A stretch of 64,000 bases of DNA from the NCBI GenBank assembly GCA_039090855.1, contig CM076999.1:112343072-112407071 (forward strand), in the 5' to 3' direction. This stretch comes from Macrothele yani. Lineage: Eukaryota > Arthropoda > Arachnida > Araneae > Macrothelidae. The translations under genes were made by a program, and so were the position numbers. Positions 1 to 11,300 of this stretch are shown here, piece after piece (positions within the stretch are counted from its first letter, which is position 1; each line of letters opens with the position of its first letter). The notes below the pieces were generated by a model. The model was not told where the DNA came from, searched no databases, and worked only from the letters and a program-made list of their open reading frames with translations.

Positions 1-263
1 ACTTGGGTTTTCATGGGGGGGGGGGGGGCATATAAGTATTTTATTTTTGAACTTTTTGGAAATTATCTATTCCGGAAAGTGCAACTATCATAGCTGAACT
101 GTCCTCTGTTTCCTGCTTATTTTGCATTTTTCACCTGATTCCTAAGACCAATCATTTCTTTCTTATTCCTTTCACACTCTTCATGAAACACCTTGCACAT
201 AGCAGTTGATTCATCCATTAGCAATGCCCAGGAACCTCATGATTTCTGTTCTCTCAGTGTACA

Positions 264-1513
264 TATACACTATATTGACAAAAGTAACCAGACACCTAAA
301 AGAGAAACACAACATTGCATTTATTGACATACATTAGTACAGTATCGGTCCACCTTTGGCCTTAATGCATGCACTGACCCTTCGAGACATGCTTTCGACA
401 AGGTTTTGGAACATAGTGATAGGTATGCGCTTCCATTCAGTACATAATGCTGCCAGTAACTGTTGCTTAGTAGTAGGCCTTGGTTCCAAACTTCTTATGC
501 GAAGATCTAATTCATCCCATAAATGCTCTATAGGATTAAAATCAGGGCTCTGTGCTAGCTAGTCCAAACACGATACAGAATTATCGTCAAACCACGCCGT
601 AACAGTCCTTGCTTTATGGCTCGGTGCATTATCCTGCTGGTACCAACAAGACTCAAATTCCCTAGTATTGCCACAGAGGTGGTAGGGCATAATTGTCCAG
701 AATATCGAGGTAGACGTGCTGGTTAACAGGTTTGTCCACGATAACCAATGGGCCGGGACCATACCACAAAAAACACCCCCACACGAGCACACTAACAGCT
801 CCAAACTTAACCGTAGGAACAGTACACTGTGGTAAATAGTGTTCCCCAGGCTGTCACGATGCCCACACATGGCCATCAGACAGATGGATTGTTTATTTGG
901 ATTCATCAGTCCATAAGACCTGTTTCCATTGATCTACGGCCCACCATAAATGTTCTTTACACCATGCTAAACGACGAGTAGCATTCCGAGTGGAGATGAA
1001 AGGATTATGAGCAAGCCGCACGACCACGGTAACCCATGGAATGAAGTTCTCAGCGAATGGTACGTGTACGTACCGAGGTTCCAGCATTTTTACTCACCTG
1101 TACACTGAGGTCTTGTGCAGTACTCCGTCGATTAGCTGTAACGATTCTCCTGTGGCTTCGATGTCCTCTATCACTGATTTTCTTTGGTCTGTTGGTACGT
1201 TTTGCTGCTTCAGGCACGTTATGTGTATTCCACTTATTCAGTACATCCAAAACAGTTGACTTGGGTATGTTTAAACACCTCTCAGTTTCTCTTATGGACA
1301 ACCCACTAATACAACACCCAACAATCTTTCCTTTCTCGAAGTCAGTTCTCTCCCACGACATTTTCACTCAACCTCACAGCGCAATATGATTGCAGTCAAC
1401 TGCAGGCTTGTTTTTATACCGTTTGCATCTGTAATGTGAATGTCAACAATGCAACGGATCCATTCATTTGCTTTTGAAGGGGTGTCCGGTGACTTTTGCC
1501 AATATAGAGTATA
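264..1513 (-). mobile_element. Tc1-like DNA transposon, decayed
   Basis: Terminal inverted repeats start TATACACTATATTG at 264 and match the reverse complement ending at 1513, followed by a shared AAAAGT(A/C)ACC(A/G)GACACC block. The minus strand encodes a Tc1-type transposase in pieces: an N-terminal helix-turn-helix part from an ATG near 1361 (begins MSWERTDFEKGK), then WTDESK (first catalytic Asp) at about 893-1087, then QQDNAPSH (second Asp) at about 559-906, and SPDFNPIEHLWDE near 490-560 with the catalytic Glu kept. The pieces lie in different frames, so the copy has at least two frameshifts and should be inactive. A truncated sister copy lies at 27760-28405. Confidence 0.88.
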
Positions 1514-1514
1514 T

Positions 1515-1964
1515 AGAAAATCGGTTTATGGCGTCTGATGTCATCTTCCGATCTCCAAGAGTTTTTTTCATCTTTCTTTGTCTAAGCATTATTCTTCTAT
1601 CAGGCCATTTTGACTAAGTGCTCTCTCTCTCTCTCTTTATTCTATCAGACCAGGCTCTTCTAGGTCAGCCTCTATTTTTTGCTTGTTTCATTGAAATTCC
1701 ATGGCAATTTTGGACAGTCTTTCGTTGGTCATTCTTTTTACATGACCAAACCAATGCAATTGTCTCTTTTGCATGTCTTGTAAAATTGTTTCTTTCACTT
1801 CCGTCAATTCTTCAATCCTTACATTCGTTATTTTCTCTCTTCTTGACACTCTACATAATCTTCTTAAAGCATCCATCTCTGCAGCTGTTATTTTCTTTCT
1901 ATCCGCTTCTGTTAATCGCCAGGCCTAGGCCCCATGTAGTGAGATGCTCTTAACAATACTATTA
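1515..1964 (-). mobile_element. LINE reverse-transcriptase C-terminal fragment (3' part)
   Basis: Minus-strand translation of about 1688-1960 reads like the region after the RT domain of non-LTR retrotransposons: an NSIVKSISLHGA-type stretch, then MDALRRLCRVSRREKI, then QLHWFGHVKRM. These correspond to the 'Y-G-E-W', 'R-R-R-I' and 'W-GH--RM' landmarks common in LINE C-termini. The fragment is separated from its upstream part (3483-3690) by the Tc1-like element at 1965-3482, which split it at a TA dinucleotide. It has an internal stop and a (CT)n tract near 1620. Confidence 0.75.
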
Positions 1965-3482
1965 TACAATGATGAGCCATTACATCATGACCACCCACAG
2001 CCTAGAGAAATGAGTGTGCCTGGAAACCAAATGGTGGTGCAGGTGATCAGATCATATGTAGAGGATTTTAGGAAGGGAGTGTCTAACCCCGGGTCTTAAA
2101 CAACCCTTAGAAACAGGAAGCTAGGAGATTTGGGCCAGAGTGCCCGATAAGAAAGTCACACGGAAGTGAGGTAGACAGGGAGAGGAAAACGCCCTTATTT
2201 GTTACCAGTGGGCCAGTACCCGGGGTCTGATGGCTTAACGTGCCCATCCGACGCACTGCGGGTATTTAGTGGTGCGAGCATTCGTACCTGCCCGGGATCG
2301 AACCTGAGGTTACATCCATGGCAGTCACGAACGCTGACCACTAAGCCACCCGCGGCCCCAATGGCGCAGGTGGAGTTCACAGAGCGGTATATATACAACC
2401 TGAGGGCTGGCTTCTGGTTAGTAGAGTGTTTGGGTGCAGAATGGGAAAAGCTGCCGATTTATCGGAGTTTGATAATGGAAATATTTTGATGGCACGGTGC
2501 CATGGAACTATGATCGCGAAAACGGCACAGCTTGTGGGTTGTTAATGTGCCACAGTAGTGACTACGTATCAAAAGTGGTGCATAGATGGCCAAATGACTA
2601 ACCATCGTCCAGCTGTGTCGTCGTCTGCAACTCACTGATGCCAGGGGTAGAGGAGACTGTTACTCATTGTTCAAACCAACCGCAGGGTCACAGTGCGACA
2701 AATCACTCGCAGCTACAACAGTGGTGAATAGGGCAATGTGTCACAGCACACAGTTCATTGCAGCCTTCTGCGCGTGGGCCTGCGTAGTCGAAGACCCAGT
2801 CGGGTCCCCATGCTCACTCCACGTCATCGCCAACGAAGCATGAAATGGGCCCAAGATAATTGAGATTGGAAGAAAGTGGCCTGGTCTGACGAATCAAGAT
2901 TCCTGGTGCATCACGTAAACGGCCGAGCACGGATACACGATTACCAATGGAGGCTATGGCACCTGGATGCTCTGTTGGCCGGAAACAGGACGGCGGTGGT
3001 GTTATGCTGTGGGCCGACGTTTTCTTGAGAAACTTTAGGCCTTACTATCCCAATAGCACAATCCCTGACAGCTGTTAGGTATCTGAACATCGTTGCAGGT
3101 CAAGTTCACTCATTCATGACAACTGTATTCCCTTGCTGGTGACGGCCGTTACCAACAGGATAAAGCGCCACGCCACACTGCCAAAATCGTCAAGGAGTGG
3201 TTCGAGGAACATGCTGGTGACTTTCTGTGGCCTCCAAATTCACCTGACATGAGCCCAGTCGAACATTTGGGGTTCGACTTGGAAAAGTGGGTTTGCGCTA
3301 AATCACCACCACTTCGAAATGTGCTGGAACTGCTGTTGCCATTATGGTATGGTACCAGATACCCCAGGATGCCTATCACTCCCTCATTGAATCGGTGCCT
3401 CAGGGAGTGGCTAATGTTTTGTGGGATAAAGGGGGTGCTTCAGCTTATTAGGTAGGTGGTCATACTGTAATGGCTCATCGGT
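1965..3482 (+). mobile_element. Tc1-like DNA transposon inserted in a LINE, itself carrying a SINE
   Basis: Termini GATGAGCCATTACATCATGA (left) and the complement of TAATGGCTCATCGGTA (right) form an inverted repeat. A plus-strand transposase starts at about 2441 (MGKAADLSEFDNG). Catalytic landmarks survive: WSDESRF near 2895, QQDKAPRHTA near 3150 and SPDMSPVEHL near 3245. Multiple frameshifts break the frame. A tRNA-derived SINE interrupts the 5' untranslated part (2043-2358). A related 5' end lies at 45623-45856. Confidence 0.82.
2043..2358 (-). mobile_element. tRNA-derived SINE (family C)
   Basis: On the minus strand a tRNA-like head (GTGGCTTAGTGGTCAGCG, then a B box GGTTCGATCCC) begins near 2358. 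The 3' body ends at about 2043 in a segment (AGATCATATGTAGA) that recurs on the other strand at 54440-54740. The intact relative at 45690 lacks this insert, and an AATGG(T/C)G-GCAGGTG direct repeat flanks it, as expected for a target-site duplication. Confidence 0.7.
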
Positions 3483-3690
3483 ATAAATATCCCATTACCT
3501 TTTTCTGGTTATTTCTTCACTCCACCAGATTCCATTCAGGTGTTTAACAGCTTTTCTCCCTGTGCAATTATATTTCTTAATTCCATTGCATCTCTACTTT
3601 CTTGTGTAATTTTAACACCTAGGTAATTATAATGATCACATCTTTCAATTTCTTCCTTTCCTCTTAGTATACATTATACTCATAAAAAGG
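3483..3690 (-). mobile_element. LINE reverse-transcriptase fragment (5' part)
   Basis: Minus-strand translation gives CDHYNYLGVKITQESRD, followed by a KHLNGIWW-type stretch. 'YLGV' followed by 'I--A' and 'LN-IWW' is the usual thumb-proximal region of non-LTR RTs. It continues in order into the fragment at 1515-1964 once the Tc1-like element between them is removed. Confidence 0.7.
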
Positions 3691-3768
3691 TGTAGAAAAA
3701 TATCATTGCATGATTTACTAAATAGGTGCACAATGTAGAAAGATATAAAAAAAAAAAAAAAATCTTAC

Positions 3769-3954
3769 TGCTTCATAACCCTCCAAGTCGTGAAGTTCCT
3801 TCAATTCAAATAGATTGCCATCAAGCGTTAAGAGTGATATTTGAGAGTCAGCGAGGATCTTCTCCGGTATGGCTGTTAACTGCAGGCAATTCTCTTCAAG
3901 CCGCAACACCTTCAGTCGCTGACATTCAGCCAAGGCTTCAGAAAGCTGGGTAAT
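3769..3954 (-). CDS. LRRC57: LRRC57 exon 4 (residues 163-224)
   Basis: The 186-bp exon encodes 62 codons, from ITQLSEALAECQ to LEGYEA. It includes LKVLRLEENCLQL and LLTLDGNLFELKEL, which mirror the C-terminal capping part of vertebrate LRRC57. The acceptor is CTCTCAAG just above 3954 and the donor GTAAGA is just below 3769; both junctions are phase 0. The family normally ends about 15 residues later with a basic tail. I scanned 1-3768 on this strand and found no convincing last exon, so it probably lies outside the window. Function is known only as a small, likely membrane-anchored LRR adaptor. Confidence 0.93.
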
Positions 3955-4299
3955 CTTGAGAGGGAACATAAATGAATTGTCACAAAGAAACAGCATTTTA
4001 ATGTCCCAATATCAAAAACAAAAATCCTATGATAAATGTTATTCAAAGTCACAAAAATACAATTAAAATGTCTGAACTTCCTGTCCCAACATGCACATTT
4101 AAACATGAAAAAAAAAAATATGACAGGTATATACACACGCATGAACAAAGTACTGTACACAACAGGGCGAGACAAAAGTTCATCCTGTTTGCAGCTAAAA
4201 AGTTTAATGCTGGAAGAAAGCTATACACACTAACTTCATCTGCAAAAGTACAAGCCATTGTTTTCTATAATCCTTTGCTAATATTCTACCAGAGCCACA

Positions 4300-6115
4300 A
4301 TCCTACAGTGGTACCACATGGCAGGTTTTGAAGACAAAAACTCTCTGATGCCAGACTCCATATTCACCAGTGAAGTTAAAATGCCATCCTTGTAGGAAAT
4401 GGTCCACGGAACAAACCAGGTGGTAGTCAGATAAGGCAAGTTCCAGACTGTATGGAGGATGGGATAGGATCTCAGCTCCTTCTAATTCTTGTAGTTTTTG
4501 AACTACTCGAGAGGCATGACTTGGGGCATCATCCACCTGCAGCAATGCCCACTTCTGATTCATGAACACTGGGTATCCTTGGCCCTGAGCATCATGGACC
4601 ACTCTGGACGTGTGACTTGGATCATTATCCACTTGCAACAATGCCTGTTTCCCATTGATGAGCACTGTGTATGACTGGCACAGAGTATCATGGACTATTC
4701 TGGAAGTGTGACTTGGGGAATTATCCACTTGTGGCAATGCCCGCTTCTTATTGATGAGCACTGGCTATCATTGGCACAGATCATCATGGACCACTCTAGA
4801 GGTGTCACTTGGGGCATTACCCACTTGCAGAGATGCCTGCTTCCTTTTGATGAGCACTGCCTATCATTGGTGCAGATCCTTAGAGACCACTCTGGAGGTG
4901 TGACTTGGTGCATTATCCAATTGCAGCAATGCCTGCTTCTGATGAGCACTGGCTATCATTGGTGCAGAGCATCACAGACCACTCTGGAGGTGTGACTTGA
5001 GGCATTATCCACTTGCAGCAATGCCCGCTTCCTATTGATGAGCACTGGCACACAGCATGGCATTACCCATTTGCAGAGATGCCTGCTTCCTATTGATGAG
5101 CACTGCCTATCATTGGTGCAGATCCTTAGAGACCACTCTGGAGGTGTGACTTGGTGCATTATCCAATTGCTGCAATGCCTGCTTCTGATGAGCACTGGCT
5201 ATCATTGGTGCAGAGCATCATAGACCACTCTGGAGGTGTGACTTGAGGCATTATCCACTTGCAGCAATGCCCGCTTCCTATTGTTGAGCACTGGCATTAC
5301 CCATTTGCAGAGATGCCTGCTTCCATGAGCACTGGCTATCATTGGTGCAGAGCATCATGGACCACTCTGGAGGTGTAACTTGGGGCATTATCCACTTGCA
5401 GTGAAACCTGCTTCCTATTGATGAGCACTGTGTATTATTGTTGCAGAGCATCACAGACCACTTTTGGAGGTGTGACTTGCAGTGATGTCTGCTTCCTATT
5501 GATGAGTGCTGAGTAGTATTGGCAAATGGTATCATGGACCCACTGCAGTTGTTCAGTATAGAGGTATAGAGCTTCCAGTCCACAGCCTTACCATCAGATG
5601 CGAGTTTCCAGTGTACGGGACCTTCACAATTCCACCAAACAAACAGCATGACTTTCCTCTCAAGCTGTTCTCTTTGCACTACATAACAGCTGTGCTTCCA
5701 GATGTGGCTTCAGTCACTGACTGGTTCCCAGTAACGTAGGAATATCCACTTTCCATCCCCTACGATGATACACCACCAAAACCTATCGTACTGTAGAACT
5801 GCCCGCAATCTGTGATAGAGAGTGACAGGTTGTTCTGTCTGCTGGGGTGTCAATACATGAAGAATCATTCAATGACACCTGGAGAAGAAACCAAGCTGGT
5901 GCAGGTGATGAATGATGGTGAATTGAGAAGACCACACCTCAACTGGCAATTGTCATGTACTAGTACTCAGGTTTACTGCCACAGCTTTTTTTACCAGGTC
6001 AGCATTGGTGGCCATTGGACATCCTAAAATTGGCTCATCTTCAAGACTGGTGTCCCCAGCATAAAATGCCTGAACCATTTTTGTGCAGTACTTCTGTCTA
6101 GTCTCACCTTCAACT
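4300..6115 (-). mobile_element. mariner-like element with internally amplified catalytic-motif region
   Basis: Minus-strand translations give mariner landmarks in order: GCPMATNADLV near 6000 (linker after the DNA-binding domain), VMLFVWWNCEGPVHWKL near 5600 (the 'WWD-KG--H-ELL' block), VDNAPSH around 4550-5300 (the second catalytic Asp block) and HPPYSLELALSDYHL near 4440 (the 'PYSPDLAPSDYHLF' block). The order is right for one gene, but the second-Asp block is repeated about nine times. Many stops and frameshifts make it a pseudogene. It lies in LRRC57 intron 3. Confidence 0.8.
4500..5520 (-). repeat. minisatellite of ~95 bp built from a transposase catalytic motif
   Basis: About nine to ten copies of a ~93-97 bp unit, recognisable by CACTCTGGAGGTGTGACTTG at roughly 4602, 4696, 4791, 4887, 4979, 5133, 5225, 5363 and 5459. 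Read on the minus strand in one frame, each unit gives N(R/K)KRALLQVDNAPSHTSRVV-like sequence. Some units are joined with deletions, giving a mixed period in the 5000-5350 part. Confidence 0.85.
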
Positions 6116-6765
6116 GCACAAATTTCTCACTGCTGCTGCAGCATTTAACCTCCCCCCTGATAATGGCATAGGAGCGCCCAAACCATGTTTATCAGCCTTT
6201 ATCCTCTGCTCATCTGATGACACTACATGGTTCAGAATCAAATTGCATGTCATCAGCCGTGTGTGTCCCATGTCATCATCGTACCTATTCGACACTGGCA
6301 GTGTTCTCCCTAAAGCCTTTTTATTGGGGCCTAGCTCATTTTTTCTGCCACCCAGATAAATTTCAATTAAGTTTTCACAATGCACATAATAGTAAGAGTG
6401 GAAAACTTATTCCCACATACACCCTAAATATTGATAACTGAATGAAATCTGTATCGAATGTGACTTGTTAGTAAGAACTCATTTTGTTATCATTTATGTA
6501 CAATTTTCTAATGTTGTTTATCATGTTATGTTACACTGATGGCTACCACACCACTATAGATATTTAATAAGTATAATAATGCTACGCAAAACAACATCCT
6601 TCGATTGTTGAGTGTGTGTGTAGGGGGGGGGATAAAGTACCACCCAGAAGTAAAAAAAAATCTAGGGAGAACACTAGTTCCTAATAATCTGTTACTTCAG
6701 TGTAGAAAAGCAATCAACAGAATAAGTACAAAGTTTGAAGTGAAATTTTATCCATATATACATAC
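6116..6765. other. intron 3 sequence, mostly unassigned
   Basis: No coding exon is visible. A segment from 6295 to 6680 is bounded by CAGTGTTCTCCCTA and the inverted AGGGAGAACACTAG, termini seen again near 17142 and 28457, so it may be a small MITE. Confidence 0.4.
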
Positions 6766-7034
6766 CTGATTCTGATTCAAATTAATTTCCGTGACACTGA
6801 TCTCCTTCACGTGACCAGGAACTTCTGTTATTTTATTATGTGACAGATCCAACAACTCCAGATGCCGAACAGAGGTGAAACAAGAAGGAATTTGTGTTAA
6901 GTGGTTGCTACTTAAATTCACAGTTCTCAGGTTCGTTAAATTACACAATGATGATGGAACTGAAGTCAAGTTGTTAGCACTAAAATTAAGGCTTTCCAGT
7001 TTCTTTAACTGCCCAATTTCTTCAGGTATAGATG
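6766..7034 (-). CDS. LRRC57: LRRC57 exon 3 (residues 73-162)
   Basis: The 269-bp exon starts with two bases that complete the split codon from exon 2 and then reads 89 codons. It carries the central leucine-rich repeats: LKKLESLNFSANNL, LTNLRTVNLSSNHL and VRHLELLDLSHNKI, then the diagnostic EINLNQNQ shared with vertebrate LRRC57. The acceptor is CATATTTCAG above 7034 and the donor GTATGTAT below 6766. Exon 3 ends in phase 0, matching exon 4. No stop or frameshift is present, unlike every transposon reading frame around it. Confidence 0.95.
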
Positions 7035-7099
7035 CTGAAATATGAAGAAGTTTCATTATATGTACATATATAGCTGTTCATATCTTTCATAACATCTAT

Positions 7100-7300
7100 C
7101 TATGAGGGTGGTTCAAAAAGTTTTTAGATACTCAAATATAAACAAAATGATAAATACATTTTTTAAGCATTACCCAATACTGTTATACACTCTTCGTTCT
7201 TTGGAATCATGTTTTGAAGCATGCAGAACACTGTTCTATAGATAGGACTTTTACTCAAATGTGTCTATTTCCTCCCCTGGGGTGCAAAACCTGGTTTTCA
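7100..7300. mobile_element. possible mariner terminal fragment
   Basis: GAGGGTGGTTCAAAAAGTTT at about 7106 is the style of mariner terminus found in arthropods. No opposite end or transposase was seen nearby. The rest of 7300-7710 is AT-rich with no recognised feature. Confidence 0.35.
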
Positions 7301-7828
7301 ACATCTGATTTTTGAAATTTTCAGAAGCCCTGAAGGGTTTTTATAGACTAAAAAAAAAAAAGCTTCTAATTTCCTGCATTTCCACCACATAAACTGTTTT
7401 CAGTAACACGTTACCATCTTCAGATGAACAGCAAGATCTTATCTTCGATGTTCATATTCTAATATTTACAGCTTATTTCTGAATAAAAAAATTTTCAGGT
7501 TAGCAATATAGAAATTGAAGTATTTAAATTTGTAATTGCTACATGGTTATTGTGGAAAGGCAGTCATAGTTTTTTTTTAAAAGTTGTTTTTTAATTGTTA
7601 AACTTATAACATAATTCAATGTAAAATAGAAAAATGTACTGAAAACAACAACAAATTTCACAAAAATATGTGATTTTTACTAAGGTATAAAAGGATATTC
7701 TTAGTCAAAATATATAAACTGTTTACAAGAATCATTACAAAGAGATTAGAAGACAAATTTGATTTTATACAACCCCCTGAACAAGCTGGCTTTAGAAAAA
7801 TTTTTAGTACAATAGATCATATACAAAC

Positions 7829-8199
7829 CAGTGTTAGGATTAGAAATAAATCTTCTACTAGACCAGTAGAATTTGCAAACCACTGGTCCACCAAAGTGAT
7901 CACTGGCCCATAAGAAAAATATTTAAAAAAAAATTACAATATATGTAGAAAATAATGTATCATTTCAATGGAATTATCTCTAATATTTATTTTTAAACCT
8001 ATCACTAGTTTGCAGCTTAAAAAGAAAACCGTACTGCAAGGTAAAAGAGATAGAAATTCATTTTTTACCTTGTGAGAAATTAGAAAAAAAAAAAATAACA
8101 ACTTACTAGCCATCCGGGCCAGTAAAATGAATGGTTTGGTGGTCCGACAGAAGTTTTACTGGCCAATGGCCAGCGGACCATTGGGCAATTCGAACACTG
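7829..8199. mobile_element. hAT-like MITE, copy A
   Basis: It starts CAGTGTTAGGATTAG and ends CAATTCGAACACTG, a hAT-style CAGTGTT/AACACTG terminal pair. Short CAAAC direct repeats abut both ends. Removing it rejoins the LINE RT frame region. Its subterminal parts (CCACTGGTCC, GGCCAGTAAAA) match the MITE at 9010-9790 in opposite orientation. No coding capacity. Confidence 0.7.
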
Positions 8200-9009
8200 C
8201 AAACAATAAGTGTTCTTATTGAAAAATGCAATGAATACAGCATTCCTTTACATTTGGCATTTACAGACTTCAAAAAAAGTTTTTGATAGCATAAAAATAG
8301 CATCACTAATAGACATCCTGAAAAATTATGGTATTGAACAACCTTATATAAATCTAATCAAATATATCTACCAGAATGCAACATCTAATATTATCCTAAA
8401 TGAAGAAAATGAAAAGTTTAAAATAAACAGTGGAATAAGCAAGGAGATATGGTTATCAGTTATTTATGATTATTACATTAATGTTACTATTTATATTAAT
8501 GCTGGTACACATAATGAGCAAATTAAATTGGTTAGAAAAGGGGATCAACATAGAAGGAACAAGGATAAACAATTTAAGATTTGCAGACAACATAATTTCA
8601 GGAAATAAAAAAGATTTAAAGGAAATGATAGAAGAACTAACAGATTTATCAAAAGAAATTGGATTAGAAATCAATACTGATAAAACAAAAATAATGCCAA
8701 ACCAACTTAATAATAGTGAAGCACAAGAAAATATTAGAATAAATGATAAAGAAATAGAATATATGGAAGAATACATATACCTAGAAAAACTAATCACCAC
8801 AAAGAAACAGGGAATTATGGAAGAAATTGACAGAAGAATAAAAATGGGGTGGACAGCTTTTGGGAAGTTAAAGAAGATTCTATGTAATAAAATAAAGAAG
8901 GAAAACAGAGCAAAACTTTTCAATCAATGTATAATACCTATTATGACATATGGCGCTGAAACCTGGCGTATAAAAAAAAAACATCTTAGGCAAATTCCAA
9001 AACACAGAA

Positions 9010-9790
9010 CAGCGTTCGAATTACCCAGTGGTCCACTGGCCAGTAAAACTTCCATTGGGCAAGTGATATATTTATGTCACTGGCCCGTGTGCCCAGCAAT
9101 TTTTTTTAACCCCGTTTATTTCAGAATTATCAAGTTTATAAAGAACTGAACCAAATTTCAAAATTTTCAGGCTCGGCTATGACAGTTTCCGGATTTTTTT
9201 GAAATTCAGATATTTACTACTCAAAAACTGAACATCAGAATTTCAAACCATACTTGTTTTTTTATGAAAATTTCGGACTGTAGGAAGTCGTGGTCTGAAT
9301 CAAAATATTTGGATTTAGACAACACCACTTGTTTGCCTAAGAATATGGTCTTTTATAATGCTTTCCAACTGGAAGTTGAAAAATCATTTATGCTCTGGCT
9401 TTTTTCCATTTGTCTTTCTGTCCACATGGGGTAACCTCCTGCCTTTTACACCGAAGCAAAGTATTTCAGGCAGGTGGCTTTTGATATGATGCAAAGTGCT
9501 TCATAATCAGTACACTGTATGGTTTCCCCCTTACTTATTTTCTTCCTTGCAGCTTCATGTGCTGTGCATGCACATGTACACACGTATATGCATGTATTGA
9601 ATTTCATGACTTCTGTTGCTCTTAATTTGTGATATACAGCTCTGATGAAATGACATGTTATTTTTTGCATATACTGTAAATGTGAAAGGTTTTTCTTTCA
9701 TGGACCAGTGAGCATTTTGATGGACCAGTGATTTGCAAATTTGAGTGGTCCGCTGGGCCTGTAGAAGATTTATTTCTAATTCTAACACTG
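9010..9790. mobile_element. hAT-like MITE, copy B
   Basis: It starts CAGCGTTCGAATTACCCAG and ends TTCTAACACTG, with CAGAAC direct repeats at both borders. It shares ends with copy A at 7829-8199 but is inverted and carries about 400 bp of extra internal sequence that I do not recognise. It interrupts the LINE between its KKKHLRQIP and ERKMERSRL segments. Confidence 0.65.
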
Positions 9791-9821
9791 CAGAACGTAA
9801 AATGGAAAGATCCCGACTAAA

Positions 9822-11038
9822 TACACTATCTACCAACAAGTAATTGGACACTCCTTCAATCGATGATATCTGCGGTCCTGATACACGTCACGTCACGGCT
9901 GCCACCGTTAAATATCGTGTGGGAAACAACAACGCAACCAGTCGCATGCAAGATGCCACGCAGTTCGGAGCTCTTTGATTTCGAGAAAGGTGCAATCGTC
10001 AGGTATCCCAGAAATGGCCGATCCATATGTGACATATCCAGCGAGTTGAAGTACCCAAACTCGACAGTGGCCTATGTGATTGGCAAGTGGAAGATGAGAG
10101 GTGACTGTCAGAATGTGCCCCGACCCGGAAGACCCACAAAACTGGGAGTTAGAGACCGACGGTTGCTGGCCAGAGAAATTAGGAAGAACCGCACCAAATC
10201 GATGGGCCACATCCGCGAGGAGTTTCAACAGGCATTCGGGAGTGTTCTTTCGATGAATATCATCCGTAAGGAAGCCCATCTGCTCGGTTATCATGGACGT
10301 GATGCCGCCCACAAGCCTTTGATCACCAAGTCCAATAGTGCTGCTCGGCTAACGTGGTGCAAAGAACGTCGACAGTGGACCGTTGAACAGTGGAAACAGG
10401 TTCTCTGGAGCGACGAATCAAGGTTCATCCTCTACCGTTCAGATGGCAGGATCTGGGTTTGTCGTCTGCTAGGGGAACCCCTTCTTCTGGAATGTATTGT
10501 GCCAACTGTGAAGTTCGGCGGCGGTGGAATTATGCTACGGGGGTGTTTCTCCTGGTATAGCACGGGACCCTTGGTCGCAATTCCTGGTAGACTCAACGCC
10601 GAGACCTACTGCACCATTTTGCATGACCATGCACTTCCTACGTTGTGGCAGTTTTACCGGGTGGACCCATGTTACTTTCAGGACGACAATGCCACCTGTC
10701 ATGTTGCAAGGTCCACTATGGCTTGGTATGGTGACAATGGGGTTAATCGAATGGACTGGCCTGCACAGAGCCCGGACCTTAACCCTATGGGACGAGTTGG
10801 AGCGTCGACTTAAGGGGTGCCCTCATCATCCGAAATCGGTGAAGGAACTGACCTGTCTTCTCCAAGCCGAGTGGAAGAAAATACTGCTAGCCGTCGTACA
10901 ACGCCTGGTTGAGAGTATGCCCTGGACGGTCGCAGCTGTAATCACCGCTCGTGGAGTCTCTACCAACTATTGAAGGTGAATAAACTTCATTTTCCTTTGC
11001 TATCACAGGTGTCGAATTACTTGTTGGTAGATAGTGTA
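9822..11038 (+). mobile_element. Tc1-like transposon with complete terminal repeats
   Basis: TA-flanked termini CACTATCTACCAACAAGTAA (left) and its inverted match TTACTTGTTGGTAGATAGTG (right). One long transposase frame fills the interior. It is the youngest insertion into the LINE at 7714-11300. Confidence 0.93.
9953..10973 (+). pseudogene. Tc1-like transposase, frameshifted by a small deletion at the catalytic Glu
   Basis: The likely start is MPRSSELFDFEKG at 9953. A paired-type helix-turn-helix domain (ISSELKYPNSTVAYVIGKW) is followed by WSDESRF (first Asp, ~10409), a GGGGIMLRGCFSW glycine-rich block (~10520), FQDDNATCH (second Asp, ~10680) and WPAQSPDLNP (~10760). The family consensus next reads IEHLWDELERRL, but here NP runs straight into WDELERRL in another frame. 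About 11 bp are missing at ~10787, removing the DD34E glutamate. The C-terminal part continues in the second frame to a stop at 10973. Otherwise the copy is nearly intact, so this may be its only disabling lesion. Confidence 0.88.
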
Positions 11039-11300
11039 TATTATAAGACTTCAAGACAAAGTAAAGAATACGGATATAAGATCCAGAACAAAATTTTTGA
11101 CATAGGTGAAAAGACACTCAATTTAAAATGGAAATGGGCTCGCCATGTAGCAAGAATGGAAAATAATAGATGGACTAAAATAGCAACAGAAGGAGACCAT
11201 ATAAAAAACAGAGAACGGTAGAAAGACCAGAGGGAAGATGGATAAATGACATAAACAAAACTCTAGGAAAGCTGTGGAATAGACAAGCCCAATACAGGAA

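Larger units (their letters stand above)
7714..11300 (+). mobile_element. LINE (non-LTR retrotransposon), split by three insertions
   Basis: Plus-strand RT pieces appear in correct order: KRLEDKFDFIQPPEQAGFRK (7735-7800), AFTDFKKSFDSI (8255), IEGTRINNLRFADNIISGNK (8545; the usual FADD box reads FADN), INTDKTKIM (8670), then PIMTYGAETWRIKKKH near 8940. The reading resumes after insertions at 9791-9821 and 11039-11220 with KWKWARHVARMENNRWTKIA, the end of the C-terminal domain. A GAA-rich tail follows at about 11335. Inserts at 7829-8199, 9010-9790 and 9822-11038 interrupt it. It lies in LRRC57 intron 2. Confidence 0.85.

Noticed and set aside
1..3768. Last LRRC57 exon
   Set aside because: No minus-strand segment with an acceptor followed by a basic ...ERF..-type tail could be found.
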